A stretch of DNA of 64,000 nucleotides from Comamonadaceae bacterium (GTDB taxonomy: Bacteria; Pseudomonadota; Gammaproteobacteria; Burkholderiales; Burkholderiaceae_C), in NCBI GenBank assembly GCA_947452785.1, contig CANGDZ010000003.1, positions 1-64,000 of the forward strand. The letters are read 5' to 3'. A program made the position numbers and the translations under genes. The number at the start of each line of letters is the position of its first letter. Within the stretch, counting starts at the first letter, position 1. Positions 16,374-24,885 of this stretch are shown here, in pieces. The notes below the pieces were generated by a model. That model was not told the DNA's origin, did not search any database, and saw nothing but the letters and a program-made list of their open reading frames with translations.

Positions 16374-17714
16374 TCAAAAGCGCAAATGCGATTGCGCAGT
16401 CAGCTCATTGAGCTTCTTTAACAACGCGCCGCCATCAATGGGCGCGGATTGAACGCAATCCAAAAACTTGGTCTGTAAGTCCAAGCCCTGCAAAGGCAAC
16501 ATGGCGTTACCGCGTGCAAAGCGGATGTCGCCAGAGTCGAGGACCGCGCCGTTGTGCAGGTGAATCTGCACACGGTCGTGCATGGAAAAAACTGGCTCAA
16601 TCGTGCACTGCGTATCTACCGTGCTGATCTTCACTTTGGACATGGCCTCTTTGACCGCAGGCTCCTGCACAAAGGCATCACTCAGTTCATTCAATCCGAC
16701 TTTGCCGCGTACCAAGGACGCAGCAACAGCAAACTCCATGCTGAATTTGGCTTCCAATCCGGTGTGCGGTTGGTGATTGCGCAACATCGAGGCCTGCGCA
16801 ACGCCAATGTGGGTTTGCACATGTGACACCTCTTTCAGATCAAAACCATGACTTGCAGATAAATCCAAGACACCGTCAATCACCCGGTGCGTGGCATAAC
16901 AGGTCGGGTATTTTTTGATGGACAACCCCGACTCTAGAATGCGAAATCGCTGACCCAAGTCCGCAGCAGCCGAGCTTCGGTCTACGGCCCCATGAGGTGA
17001 CAAGGCCGACAAGAAACCGGCCACGTGTTCCAGCGCATCGGGCGCAGCAGTCAGTCCTTTTTGCACCCACCGCACCGCTTCGATGGCGCACGCTGCGGCA
17101 CGTCCTGCGTGCAGGGGTTTGGTCATGGTGCCGAAATTGGCCACCAGGCCACTGGCCATGCTGGCCGCCAAGGCGATCACATGCTGGCATTGCTTCGCAT
17201 TCAGGCCATACAGATGCGCCACTGCAGCACTGGCACCGACGGTGCCCAACACCGCTGTAGGGTGCCAGCCTTTCAAATGATAGGCGTCTTTTTCACGAAC
17301 AAACAGTTCAGCCCACACCTCGTAGCCAATCAGATACGCACGCAAAGCCTGATCACCCGTGGCATTCACATGTTGACCAGCCGCCAACACGGCCGGCACC
17401 AGTACCGTGCTAGGGTGCCCGCCCAAGGCCACATCGTCAAAATCCAGTGCATGGCCTGCGGTGGCGTTGATCAAGGCGGCATCGCTGGCACTGGCCATGG
17501 CCGAGCCCATCAGCACCGCAGCCTCTTGAACGGATGATTGCTTGTCAGCCACAAAGGATTGCGCCATTCGCACCACCGGTTCGTCCCGACCGGCCAGCAT
17601 GGTGCCTAGGGTGTCGATGAAGCCCGATTGCACAATCTCGACCGCTCGGTCGGGCAAGGGCGCGAAATTCGGTTGGCTGGCGAACTGGGCCAAGGAAGCA
17701 GTTAAACCGGTCAT
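16374..17714 (-). CDS. MmgE/PrpD family protein
   Basis: Protein of 446 residues of the MmgE/PrpD fold, which includes 2-methylcitrate dehydratase and cis-aconitate decarboxylase. Recognisable blocks are GFIDTLGTMLAGRDEP, ALDFDDVALGGHPSTVLVPAVLA, GWHPTAVLGTVGASAAVAHLYGL and IKKYPTCYATHRVIDGV. The HP motif in ALGGHPS and the KxYP motif are typical. Members act on branched di- and tricarboxylates, which fits the TctC receptors around it, but the exact reaction is not predictable. 18 bp after the acyl-CoA dehydrogenase gene. Confidence 0.87.
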   Translation of the reverse strand: MTGLTASLAQFASQPNFAPLPDRAVEIVQSGFIDTLGTMLAGRDEPVVRMAQSFVADKQSSVQEAAVLMGSAMASASDAALINATAGHALDFDDVALGGHPSTVLVPAVLAAGQHVNATGDQALRAYLIGYEVWAELFVREKDAYHLKGWHPTAVLGTVGASAAVAHLYGLNAKQCQHVIALAASMASGLVANFGTMTKPLHAGRAAACAIEAVRWVQKGLTAAPDALEHVAGFLSALSPHGAVDRSSAAADLGQRFRILESGLSIKKYPTCYATHRVIDGVLDLSASHGFDLKEVSHVQTHIGVAQASMLRNHQPHTGLEAKFSMEFAVAASLVRGKVGLNELSDAFVQEPAVKEAMSKVKISTVDTQCTIEPVFSMHDRVQIHLHNGAVLDSGDIRFARGNAMLPLQGLDLQTKFLDCVQSAPIDGGALLKKLNELTAQSHLRF

Positions 17715-17732
17715 AAAGACCCCTTTCAGGGA

Positions 17733-18920
17733 TTAGAAAGAACGTGGCAAGCCCAACACATGTTCGGCCACATACGACAACACCAGATTGGTGGAAATGG
17801 GTGCGATTTGCATCAAGCGGGTTTCACGCCATTTGCGCTCCACGTCGTATTCGCGGGCATATCCGAAGCCGCCATGGGTTTGTAAACAGGCTTCAGCGGC
17901 ATGCCAAGCCGCCTCGGAGGCCAGCAGCTTGGCCATATTGACTTCAGGCGCACAGACCTTCCCAGCAGCAAACAAGGCGCTGGCTTTGCGCAGCAACAAA
18001 TCGGCTGCTTCGGTTTCCGCATGGGCGCGCGCAATCGGAAACGCAATCGCTTGGTTCTGTCCAATGGGGCGGTCAAACACCACCCGCTCTTTGGCGTAGT
18101 TCACGGCTGTTTTGACAAACCAGCGCGCGTCGCCAATGGATTCCGATGACACCAATATACGCTCAGCGTTCATGCCGTCCAGGATGTACCTGAAGCCCTT
18201 ACCCTCTTCACCGATCAGGTTTTCAGCAGGCACTTTCATGCCATCAAAGAACACTTCGGTGGCGTGGTGGTTGATCATCGCCTTGATGGGCTTGATCTCC
18301 AGCCCGTGACCCAGGGCTTCACGAATGTCGACCAAAAACACCGACAAACCTTCGGTTTTTTTGCTCACTTGATCCAAGGGTGTGGTGCGGGCCAGCAGCA
18401 GCATCAAATCTGAATGCAAGGCGCGTGAAGTCCACACCTTTTGCCCATGGACCACATAGTGATCGCCGTTTTTCACAGCGCGGGTTTTGAGTTTGGTGGT
18501 GTCGGTGCCGGAGGTTGGCTCGGTGACGCCAAAGGCCTGCAAACGCAACTCGCCTGAGGCAATTTTCGGCAAGTACTGCGCCTTTTGAGCGGGCGAACCG
18601 TGACGCAACAAGGTCCCCATGATGTACATCTGCGCATGACAAGCACCGGCATTGCAGCCCGCAGCATGAATCTCTTCCAAAATCACCGCCGCAGCGCGCA
18701 ATGGCAAACCGGAACCGCCATACTCTTGCGGAATCAAAGCGGCCAGATATCCGGCTTGGGTGAGCGTTTGCACAAACTCGGTGGGGTAGGCAATGCGCTC
18801 TTCCAGGTCGCGCCAATAAGCCCCTGGAAAACCAGCGCATATTTTGCGAATGCTTTCCCGTATTTCAGGAAAATCTTGGCCCAAATCCATTTGGACATCC
18901 ACTGCAGCAACTTCGGTCAT
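17733..18920 (-). CDS. Acyl-CoA dehydrogenase (branched-chain type, paralogue 2)
   Basis: Close relative of the enzyme at 10714 over the whole length (395 residues), with LQAFGVTEPTSGTDTTKLKT, HGQKVWTSRALHSDLM and CLQTHGGFGYAREYDVERKW. It also lacks the canonical C-terminal Glu (APISTN) and has NAERILV, the isovaleryl-CoA-dehydrogenase position for the base. The two copies could be isozymes, or subunits of one mixed tetramer. Fourth gene of the operon from 21902, 27 bp after the HMG-CoA-lyase gene. Confidence 0.88.
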   Translation of the reverse strand: MTEVAAVDVQMDLGQDFPEIRESIRKICAGFPGAYWRDLEERIAYPTEFVQTLTQAGYLAALIPQEYGGSGLPLRAAAVILEEIHAAGCNAGACHAQMYIMGTLLRHGSPAQKAQYLPKIASGELRLQAFGVTEPTSGTDTTKLKTRAVKNGDHYVVHGQKVWTSRALHSDLMLLLARTTPLDQVSKKTEGLSVFLVDIREALGHGLEIKPIKAMINHHATEVFFDGMKVPAENLIGEEGKGFRYILDGMNAERILVSSESIGDARWFVKTAVNYAKERVVFDRPIGQNQAIAFPIARAHAETEAADLLLRKASALFAAGKVCAPEVNMAKLLASEAAWHAAEACLQTHGGFGYAREYDVERKWRETRLMQIAPISTNLVLSYVAEHVLGLPRSF

Positions 18921-18947
18921 GGGATCAATACCTGTTTCATCTGAAGA

Positions 18948-19904
18948 TCAAGCCAGCTCGGATTCAAGTTGGCGACGACCGGGTTGGTCAAAGTGCTTGG
19001 GCAACCCAGCGCGGGCCAGCGCACCATGCATTTCTATGTCGGGCAAGGCTTTGTGCACCATCTCGCGGATGGCCAGAAGTTGCGCCAGGTCGACCCCAGT
19101 CCTCAAACCCATGGACTCGAGCATGAAACACAAATCGTCCATGACGATGTTGCCTGTGGCACCGGGGGCGAAGGGGCAGCCTCCCATGCCGGCCAATGAG
19201 GCATCGAAGCGGCGCACACCGCACTCGAGCGCCGCGGTGACATTGGCCAAACCAATGCCTCGCGTATCGTGAAAATGTGCGGCCACCGGAATCGGGCCAA
19301 CCGCATCCATCACCGCCTTGAACACGGTGCGCACTTGTTGAGGATCGGCATAACCCACGGTATCGGGCACCACAATTTCTTGCGCACCCGCCTCGGCAAA
19401 CGCTACGGCGTACTTCACCACATCGGCCACCGGAACACGACCCTCATAGGAGCAGCCAAAAGCTGTGGCCAAGCCGCCCACCAGAATGGGGCGGCGCTGC
19501 ACGGGTTGCGCACGCACCAACTCGACAATGCGGCTGAAGTCAGCCAGGGACTCTTCGCGTTCACGGCGCACATTTTTCAGGTTGTGTGTCTTGCTGACCG
19601 ACATTACAAAATTGAGTTTCTGCGCACCCAGCTCAATGCCGCGTTCTGCGCCACGGTAATTGGGAATCAGCGCCGAGACCATCAAGCCCGGAATCTTCAG
19701 GGCCTCGACGGTCACGGCCTCAGCATCCACAAACTGCGGCACCACGCGGGCCGGCACATAGGACGTCACTTCGATCTCAGACACGCCGGCGGCAGCTTCA
19801 GCCCGGATCCAAGCCAGCTTGGTCTCGGTGGGCATGAAAACGGGGTGAATTTGTAGGCCGTCGCGCAGGCCCACTTCACGCACATACACATCAATTTCTT
19901 GCAT
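18948..19904 (-). CDS. Hydroxymethylglutaryl-CoA lyase family enzyme
   Basis: TIM-barrel aldolase of the HMGL-like family, 318 residues. It starts VYVREVGLRDGLQIHP, has HFHDTRGIGLANVTAAL with the metal-binding histidines, and ASLAGMGGCPFAPGATGN, the HMG-CoA lyase active-site cysteine loop. The reaction expected is cleavage of a 3-hydroxy-3-methylacyl-CoA such as HMG-CoA to acetoacetate and acetyl-CoA. The track ORF starts at 20210, but ATG 19904 with AGGAG six bases upstream is the natural start. Third gene of the operon, 28 bp after a crotonase. Confidence 0.88.
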   Translation of the reverse strand: MQEIDVYVREVGLRDGLQIHPVFMPTETKLAWIRAEAAAGVSEIEVTSYVPARVVPQFVDAEAVTVEALKIPGLMVSALIPNYRGAERGIELGAQKLNFVMSVSKTHNLKNVRREREESLADFSRIVELVRAQPVQRRPILVGGLATAFGCSYEGRVPVADVVKYAVAFAEAGAQEIVVPDTVGYADPQQVRTVFKAVMDAVGPIPVAAHFHDTRGIGLANVTAALECGVRRFDASLAGMGGCPFAPGATGNIVMDDLCFMLESMGLRTGVDLAQLLAIREMVHKALPDIEMHGALARAGLPKHFDQPGRRQLESELA

Positions 19905-19932
19905 TTCAATCTCCTGAATAGGTGGGGCGCAT

Positions 19933-20730
19933 TCAGCGCCCCTTGAAGACGGCTTTACGTTTTTCATTGAAGGCCAAAACACCTTCGTAACGGTCTTCTG
20001 TTTCGACGAGGTGGTTGTAGGCCTCCACCTCGAAACGAAACGCCGTGCGCAATTCCATTTGATGGCCATAGCGCACAGACTTTTTGATTTGCCGCACAGA
20101 CAAGGGCGCATTGCCCGCAATGGTCTGCGCGGTTTTGATGGCCATCGGCAAGACTTCTGCCGGCTCGGCAATGGCATTGAAGATGCCCCACTCCAGCGCT
20201 TTTTGCGCATTGATGGGCTGGCCCGTCATCAGCATTTCTTTGGCTTTGCGCTCGCCAATGGCGCGCGGTAAGTTTTGTGTCCCCCCCGCGCCCGGCATGA
20301 TGCCCAAGGTCACCTCGGTCAAAGCAAAGCGCGCAGCGGTAGAGGCATAGGCAAAGTCGCACGACAACACGGTTTCAAAGCCGCCCGCATAGGCGTGGCC
20401 GTTCACTGCTGCAATTACCGGGATGGGCAGATCGGTCAGCGCCCAATACATGCGTTCAAACAACTGATGCTGTTTGATCCATTGGGCTTTGGTCATGCCA
20501 TTTCGCTCTTTCAGGTCTCCGCCCGCGCAAAATATTTTCTCGCCTGCACCGGTCAACACAATGCAGCGCACCTCGCCTGGATCTTCCGTCAATCGGGTCC
20601 ACAAATCCAGAAAGTCGGCCCCCATCTGTGTGTTGAGCGCATTGCCCACATGCGGGCGATTGAGCGTGATCAACAGCACATGGGGGTCCACCATGTGGGT
20701 CAATAAAGTTTCGTAAGCAGGCCAGTTCAT
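19933..20730 (-). CDS. Enoyl-CoA hydratase/isomerase family protein (crotonase 1)
   Basis: Crotonase of 265 residues. The oxyanion-hole blocks are FCAGGDLKE and NGHAYAGGFETVLSCD, and TEVTLGIMPGAGGTQNLPR follows. Both glutamates used for hydration are present (GGFE and TEVTLG), so it is a plausible enoyl-CoA hydratase, unlike crotonase 2 at 24886. The start overlaps the CoA-transferase end by four bases. In context it would hydrate the product of the acyl-CoA dehydrogenases to feed the lyase (inference). Confidence 0.88.
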   Translation of the reverse strand: MNWPAYETLLTHMVDPHVLLITLNRPHVGNALNTQMGADFLDLWTRLTEDPGEVRCIVLTGAGEKIFCAGGDLKERNGMTKAQWIKQHQLFERMYWALTDLPIPVIAAVNGHAYAGGFETVLSCDFAYASTAARFALTEVTLGIMPGAGGTQNLPRAIGERKAKEMLMTGQPINAQKALEWGIFNAIAEPAEVLPMAIKTAQTIAGNAPLSVRQIKKSVRYGHQMELRTAFRFEVEAYNHLVETEDRYEGVLAFNEKRKAVFKGR

Positions 20731-21902
20731 ACCTTGGTTTCTCCTGTTTTGAAAATCAGGTGTTGATGCTCCCCCAGCTTGGGAGGGGCAGAGAGGGATT
20801 GGGGTCGTTGGCCATCAAAGCGCAAAGGCAAGCCAAAAAACCGCATGCCGGTTCCCGGAACCTCCTGAATCAATTTCAGGGCTTGCGTTTGGGGGTGCGC
20901 CACCATTTGCGCAATGTTCTGCACGGCTGAGCAGGGAATGCCCGCATCTTCAAAACAGGCCACCCAGGTTTGCGTGTCCTGCGTTAGCAAGAGCGCATCA
21001 AGCATGTTGTACAACGCAGCCTGATGCTGAACACGGCTGGGGTTATCGACAAACCGGGGGTCTTCCAACCACTCGGGGTGACCTAGCGCGTTGGCCAGTC
21101 GTTTGAAAAGACCATCGCTGCCTGCAGCGACCACAATTTCGCCATCTTGCGTGGCGTAAGCCTTGTAGGGCGCGATGCCCGTTGCACCCGACCCTTGCTT
21201 TTGCGCTACCTGACCGGATGCCAGGTATTGCGAAGCCAGGAGCGAGACCCAGGAGGTGGCGGTTTCAAACAAAGACACATCCACCAAACGACCGACACCC
21301 GTTTTTTGGCGCTCATACAAGGCGGTCAGGATACCGATCATGGCCCATAGGCCGGTCCCCATGTCAACAATCGAAGCGCCGACCCGTACGGCGGGTCGAC
21401 CCTCCTCGCCTGTGGTGCTCATGATGCCGCCAAAGGCCTGCATCAAAGGGTCGTAACCGGGTCGGTCTTTGAGCGGGCCCTCACTGCCAAATGCGCCCAG
21501 ATTGCAATAAATCAGACTGGGCTTGTCGGCACATAAGCGGGGGCCGTCGATGCCGAGTTTTTCCACTTGGCCCGGTCGCAGGTTTTGCAACACCACATCG
21601 GCTTCGACCTGAATGAAGGCCTTGACCGCCTCGACATGCGCGGGGTCCCGGAAATTGCACACCACAGACGCCTTGTTTCGGTTCAGGGCCTGAAAAAGTG
21701 CAGAAGCGCCCTCCCAAAATGGAGGACCCCATTGGCGTGCATCATCGCCTTCTTGCTTTTCAATTTTGACAACCCGGGCACCCAGTTCACTCAAGATGTG
21801 TGCGGCGAAGGGCGCCGCCACGCTATGACCCAATTCGACCACTACCAAGCCCTCAAAAGGTCGGACGGCTGGTGCTTCAAGGGGCGAACGCGGTAAAGTC
21901 AT
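20727..21902 (-). CDS. CaiB/BaiF family (family III) CoA-transferase 1
   Basis: Family III CoA-transferase of 391 residues, first gene of the seven-gene leftward operon. The N-terminus reads LVVVELGHSVAAPFAAHILSELGARVVKIEK, the normal opening, followed by NRNKASVVCNF, LGAFGSEGPLKDRPGYDPLMQAFGG and VDMGTGLWAMIGILTAL with the conserved Asp. These enzymes move CoA between carboxylates such as succinate, oxalate or itaconate. It lies directly behind operator box B. Substrate unknown. Confidence 0.9.
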   Translation of the reverse strand: MTLPRSPLEAPAVRPFEGLVVVELGHSVAAPFAAHILSELGARVVKIEKQEGDDARQWGPPFWEGASALFQALNRNKASVVCNFRDPAHVEAVKAFIQVEADVVLQNLRPGQVEKLGIDGPRLCADKPSLIYCNLGAFGSEGPLKDRPGYDPLMQAFGGIMSTTGEEGRPAVRVGASIVDMGTGLWAMIGILTALYERQKTGVGRLVDVSLFETATSWVSLLASQYLASGQVAQKQGSGATGIAPYKAYATQDGEIVVAAGSDGLFKRLANALGHPEWLEDPRFVDNPSRVQHQAALYNMLDALLLTQDTQTWVACFEDAGIPCSAVQNIAQMVAHPQTQALKLIQEVPGTGMRFFGLPLRFDGQRPQSLSAPPKLGEHQHLIFKTGETKV

Positions 21903-21928
21903 GGCAAGAAAGATTCACAGAAAACTAA

Positions 21929-21939
21929 ATGTACGGACA
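21929..21939. promoter_or_regulatory. Shared operator box B in divergent promoter
   Basis: ATGTACGGACA between the CoA-transferase operon (start 21902) and the gntR gene (start 21990). On the minus strand it is TGTCCGTACAT, beginning 22 bases after a perfect TTGACA (21967-21962), with CAGAAT as -10 at 17 bases spacing. It shares the 11-base core with boxes A and C but not the CATTATAT flank. The location suits autoregulation of gntR and control of the operon. Confidence 0.7.
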
Positions 21940-21989
21940 TTCTGATCCGACATAATCACTTTGTCAACTTTTGACTCTCTATTGATTTC

Positions 21990-22757
21990 ATGCAGAAAAA
22001 TATCGACTCCAAACCCCGCTATCTGGTTTTGCGCGAACAGCTGGAACAGGACATCGCCAAAGGGGTTTACCCGGTCGGCAGCGTCTTTCCCACCGAAGGG
22101 CAACTGGGCCTGAGCTACCAAGTGAGCCGACATACCGTACGGGAAGCCACTCGCACCTTGGTCGAGCGCGGCCTGATCGCCAAACGGGCAGGTTTCGGCA
22201 CCGTGGTCTGCGCCAAACAAGCTGCAGCGCCCTACATTGCGGCCCTGGGCACCGTGGATGAACTGTTTAAATACACCCAAGCCACACGCTTGGAACTACT
22301 TGATCAGAAATGGATGTCGGCGGACATGGCCATGGCCATGAACCTGGACTGCGAGCGGGATTCGCAATGGCTGGTGCTGAACACGCAAAGGCTCACGCTG
22401 GACAATGCCACCGCCATTTCGTTCACGCAAATTTACCTGCGGCCTGAATTTGCAGCCATTGCGAATCAGCTCCATGGGCAGCACAAGAGCATTTTCAAGA
22501 TGCTGGAAGAGGATCATCAGCAACACATCGGACAGATCCAGCAAGACATCGAAGCCAAGCTGATGCCTTTGAAAGCGGCCAAGCTCCTGGATGTTCCGAA
22601 AAACAGCCCCGCCTTGCACGTGCGCCGAGCCTACCTCGATGCGAAAGGCCGGCTGCTGGCGGTATCCTCCAACCTGTATGCCGCCAGTCGCTTTCGGCTC
22701 AAAACCTCCTGGTTGCTGCCCGCCACACCGCGCAAGAAAAAACCAAGCCAACGCTGA
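21990..22757 (+). CDS. GntR-family regulator (UTRA/HutC type), predicted island regulator
   Basis: Transcription regulator of 255 residues. The N-terminal winged helix has LREQLEQDIAKGVYPVGSVFPTEGQL, recognition region YQVSRHTVREATRTLVERGL and wing KRAGFGTVV. The C-terminal half resembles the UTRA effector domain (ISFTQIYLRPEF and ALHVRRAYLDAKGR). It is divergent from the seven-gene operon with box B between, and its stop is immediately adjacent to the end of the SDR gene. It is the only regulator in the island, so it is the best candidate to bind boxes A-C. The effector is probably a pathway acid or acyl-CoA (inference). Confidence 0.9.
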   Translation: MQKNIDSKPRYLVLREQLEQDIAKGVYPVGSVFPTEGQLGLSYQVSRHTVREATRTLVERGLIAKRAGFGTVVCAKQAAAPYIAALGTVDELFKYTQATRLELLDQKWMSADMAMAMNLDCERDSQWLVLNTQRLTLDNATAISFTQIYLRPEFAAIANQLHGQHKSIFKMLEEDHQQHIGQIQQDIEAKLMPLKAAKLLDVPKNSPALHVRRAYLDAKGRLLAVSSNLYAASRFRLKTSWLLPATPRKKKPSQR

Positions 22758-23531
22758 TCACTGGAGCATGTTGCGTTTGTGCACGATGTTGACCACGGAC
22801 TCACTGCCAAACTCCGGGTGATGCAAATAAGCCAACACTTGGCGGGCGGCTTCGCTGGGCGAGGTCAATGCGCCTGTGGCTTGCAATTGGATGTAACGCG
22901 CTTTGTCGGGAAACAGTTCCGCATGGCCATTGCGCAATTCCTTCTGCATATCGGTATCGATCACGCCGGGCGCCAAAGAAACGATGTGCGCTCCCGCCGA
23001 ACGCCTTGCTTCATCCAAGGCCACACAGCGGCTGAAATGGTCCATTCCCGCTTTGGCGGCTCCGTACAAAGCCGCTCCAGCCATCGCGCGCTGGCTCATG
23101 CCTGACGAAATATTCAAGACCTTTTGCACGCTAGGCCAACCCTCAGTCGCTTGCAAAAATGCAGCCGTCAACTGCAAAGGCGCAATCAGATCCACGGTGA
23201 TGGCCTGCGCGATGGTCGCAGACGCAATGGTCTGCAATGGCGCCATGGCCCCCAAAGTGCCGGCATTGTTGATCAAGGTGACGCTCGCCCATGACCCTTG
23301 TTTTTTCGATGCAAGCCAAGCAGCCAAGCGCTGCGCCACAGGCGCAGGATCGGCCAGATTTTCGCACCACTGCACCAGCGAAACGCCCGCATTTTCGGCC
23401 GCCTGAGCCAACTCGGGCGATGCGGTTCTGGACAGGCACAGCACCTGATGGGTGGGCTTCAATAATTGACGGGCCATTTCCAAGCCCATGCCTTTGGAAG
23501 CCCCGGTGATGATGTAAATGTGTTGACTCAT
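22758..23531 (-). CDS. SDR-family oxidoreductase
   Basis: Short-chain dehydrogenase of 257 residues with complete catalytic residues: TGASKGMGLEMA cofactor motif, INNAG, NISSG and YGAAKAG (YxxxK). Start chosen at 23531 (MSQHIYI) because the fold begins at once; ATG 23552 is also possible and no strong ribosome-binding site decides. The track start at 23639 runs through box C. It is transcribed leftward from box C, convergent with gntR. It likely oxidises or reduces a hydroxy or keto intermediate; cofactor and substrate are not clear. Confidence 0.85.
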   Translation of the reverse strand: MSQHIYIITGASKGMGLEMARQLLKPTHQVLCLSRTASPELAQAAENAGVSLVQWCENLADPAPVAQRLAAWLASKKQGSWASVTLINNAGTLGAMAPLQTIASATIAQAITVDLIAPLQLTAAFLQATEGWPSVQKVLNISSGMSQRAMAGAALYGAAKAGMDHFSRCVALDEARRSAGAHIVSLAPGVIDTDMQKELRNGHAELFPDKARYIQLQATGALTSPSEAARQVLAYLHHPEFGSESVVNIVHKRNMLQ

Positions 23532-23602
23532 GGCGTTGGTGTGGGTGGTCATGGCGTGGCTTTTTGTTTGTGGTGATTTACCCTTAGGTGAGCCCAAGGC
23601 GA

Positions 23603-23639
23603 TTGACATTCCAAATGGGACATTATATTGTCCGTACAT
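23603..23639. promoter_or_regulatory. Shared operator box C with overlapping promoter
   Basis: On the plus strand a perfect TTGACA (23603-23608) is followed by TATATT after 15 bases, or TATTGT after 17, and CATTATATTGTCCGTACAT spans 23621-23639, covering the -10 and start point for the CoA-transferase 2 operon. The 19-mer is identical to box A. It also contains an inverted GGACA-N6-TGTCC. On the minus strand TATAAT can serve the SDR gene. Confidence 0.75.
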
Positions 23640-23686
23640 ATGGAAGACCCTCTTCAGGACCCTTCTGGCATCAGGACAAAGTTTCT

Positions 23687-24883
23687 ATGAATCCCAAAAG
23701 CTCCGGCTCCCAGGCGTTGAAACGCTTCAAAGTATTGGACTTGACCCGCATCCGCTCAGGCCCAACCTGTGTGCGCACCTTGGCCGATTTTGGCGCTGAA
23801 GTCATTCGCATTGAATCGCCTGCAGGACTCGACCCCAATGAAGGCGCTTTGGGGGGGCGAGAAACGTATGACATGCTCAATTTGCATCGCAACAAACGCT
23901 CCATCACCCTGAATCTGAAAGAGCCCGAAGCCAAGGACATTTTTTACAAACTGGTGGCCCAGGCTGACGTGGTGGTCGAAAACTACCGCCCCGATGTGAA
24001 GTTCCGTTTGGGCATCGACTACGACACCTTGGCCGCCCTAAACCCTCGCATCATTCTGGCCAGCATTTCGGGTTTTGGCGAAGATGGCCCCTACCGCAAG
24101 CGGCCCGGTTTTGACCAAATTGCCCAAGGTATGGGCGGCATGATGTCGGTCACCGGTATGCCAGGACAAGGCCCTGTTCGCGCCGGCATCGCGATTGCCG
24201 ACTCGGGCGCTGGCGTTTTTGCCGCCACGGGCATTTTGATTGCGCTGCTGGAGCGAGAGAGTTCAGGCCATGGCCAATGGGTGCAGTCCAATCTGTTGCA
24301 ATCGATGATCAGCCTGTGCGATTTTCAGGCGGCTCGGTTTTTGATCGATGGCGAAATCCCGGAGCAAAGTGGCAATGACCACCCGTTTGCCACGCCGATG
24401 GGCACGTTCAAAGCCAGCGATGGCTATTTCAATATCGGCGCCTCAGGCACCAACCAGTACCGGGCCTTGTGCGATGTGCTGGGCCGCACAGATTTGCGTG
24501 ATGAGCCCCGGTACCAAAAAAATCCCGAACGCCTGAAAGACCGCGAATACCTGAACGCCGAACTGAACAAAGGCTTCGCCACCCAAACCACCGCGCACTG
24601 GGTGCAGGCCCTGAACGATGCCGGTGTGCCTTGCGGCCCCATCTACAACATGCAACAGGTCTTTGAAGACCCTCAAGTACAACACCTGAATGCGGCCGTT
24701 CCCTTGAAGCACCCCAGACGGGGAGACATCCGCGTACTGGCCCAGCCCTTCAAACTCTCTCGCACGCCCAGTTCAGTGCGCTTCACCCAGCGCGATCTGG
24801 GCGAGGACAATGAGGCGATTCTGAGTGAACTGGGTTATTCGCCCGAATCCATTGCGCAATTTAAAGTAAAGAAAGTGATCTGA
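23687..24883 (+). CDS. CaiB/BaiF family (family III) CoA-transferase 2
   Basis: Family III CoA-transferase of 398 residues, first gene of the rightward four-gene unit. Blocks are FKVLDLTRIRSGPTCVRTLADFGAEVIRIE, HRNKRSITLNLK, ISGFGEDGPYRKRPGFDQIAQGMGG and IADSGAGVFAATGILIALLER. It clearly differs from CoA-transferase 1, so the island can handle two acids or two steps. ATG 23687 has AGGA upstream; the longer track ORF begins in the promoter. The hydratase-like gene follows after 2 bp. Confidence 0.9.
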   Translation: MNPKSSGSQALKRFKVLDLTRIRSGPTCVRTLADFGAEVIRIESPAGLDPNEGALGGRETYDMLNLHRNKRSITLNLKEPEAKDIFYKLVAQADVVVENYRPDVKFRLGIDYDTLAALNPRIILASISGFGEDGPYRKRPGFDQIAQGMGGMMSVTGMPGQGPVRAGIAIADSGAGVFAATGILIALLERESSGHGQWVQSNLLQSMISLCDFQAARFLIDGEIPEQSGNDHPFATPMGTFKASDGYFNIGASGTNQYRALCDVLGRTDLRDEPRYQKNPERLKDREYLNAELNKGFATQTTAHWVQALNDAGVPCGPIYNMQQVFEDPQVQHLNAAVPLKHPRRGDIRVLAQPFKLSRTPSSVRFTQRDLGEDNEAILSELGYSPESIAQFKVKKVI

Positions 24884-24885
24884 CC

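Noticed and set aside
19905-20210. N-terminal extension of the HMG-CoA-lyase ORF
   Set aside because: It overlaps the crotonase gene, has no family resemblance, and a proper ribosome-binding site precedes ATG 19904.
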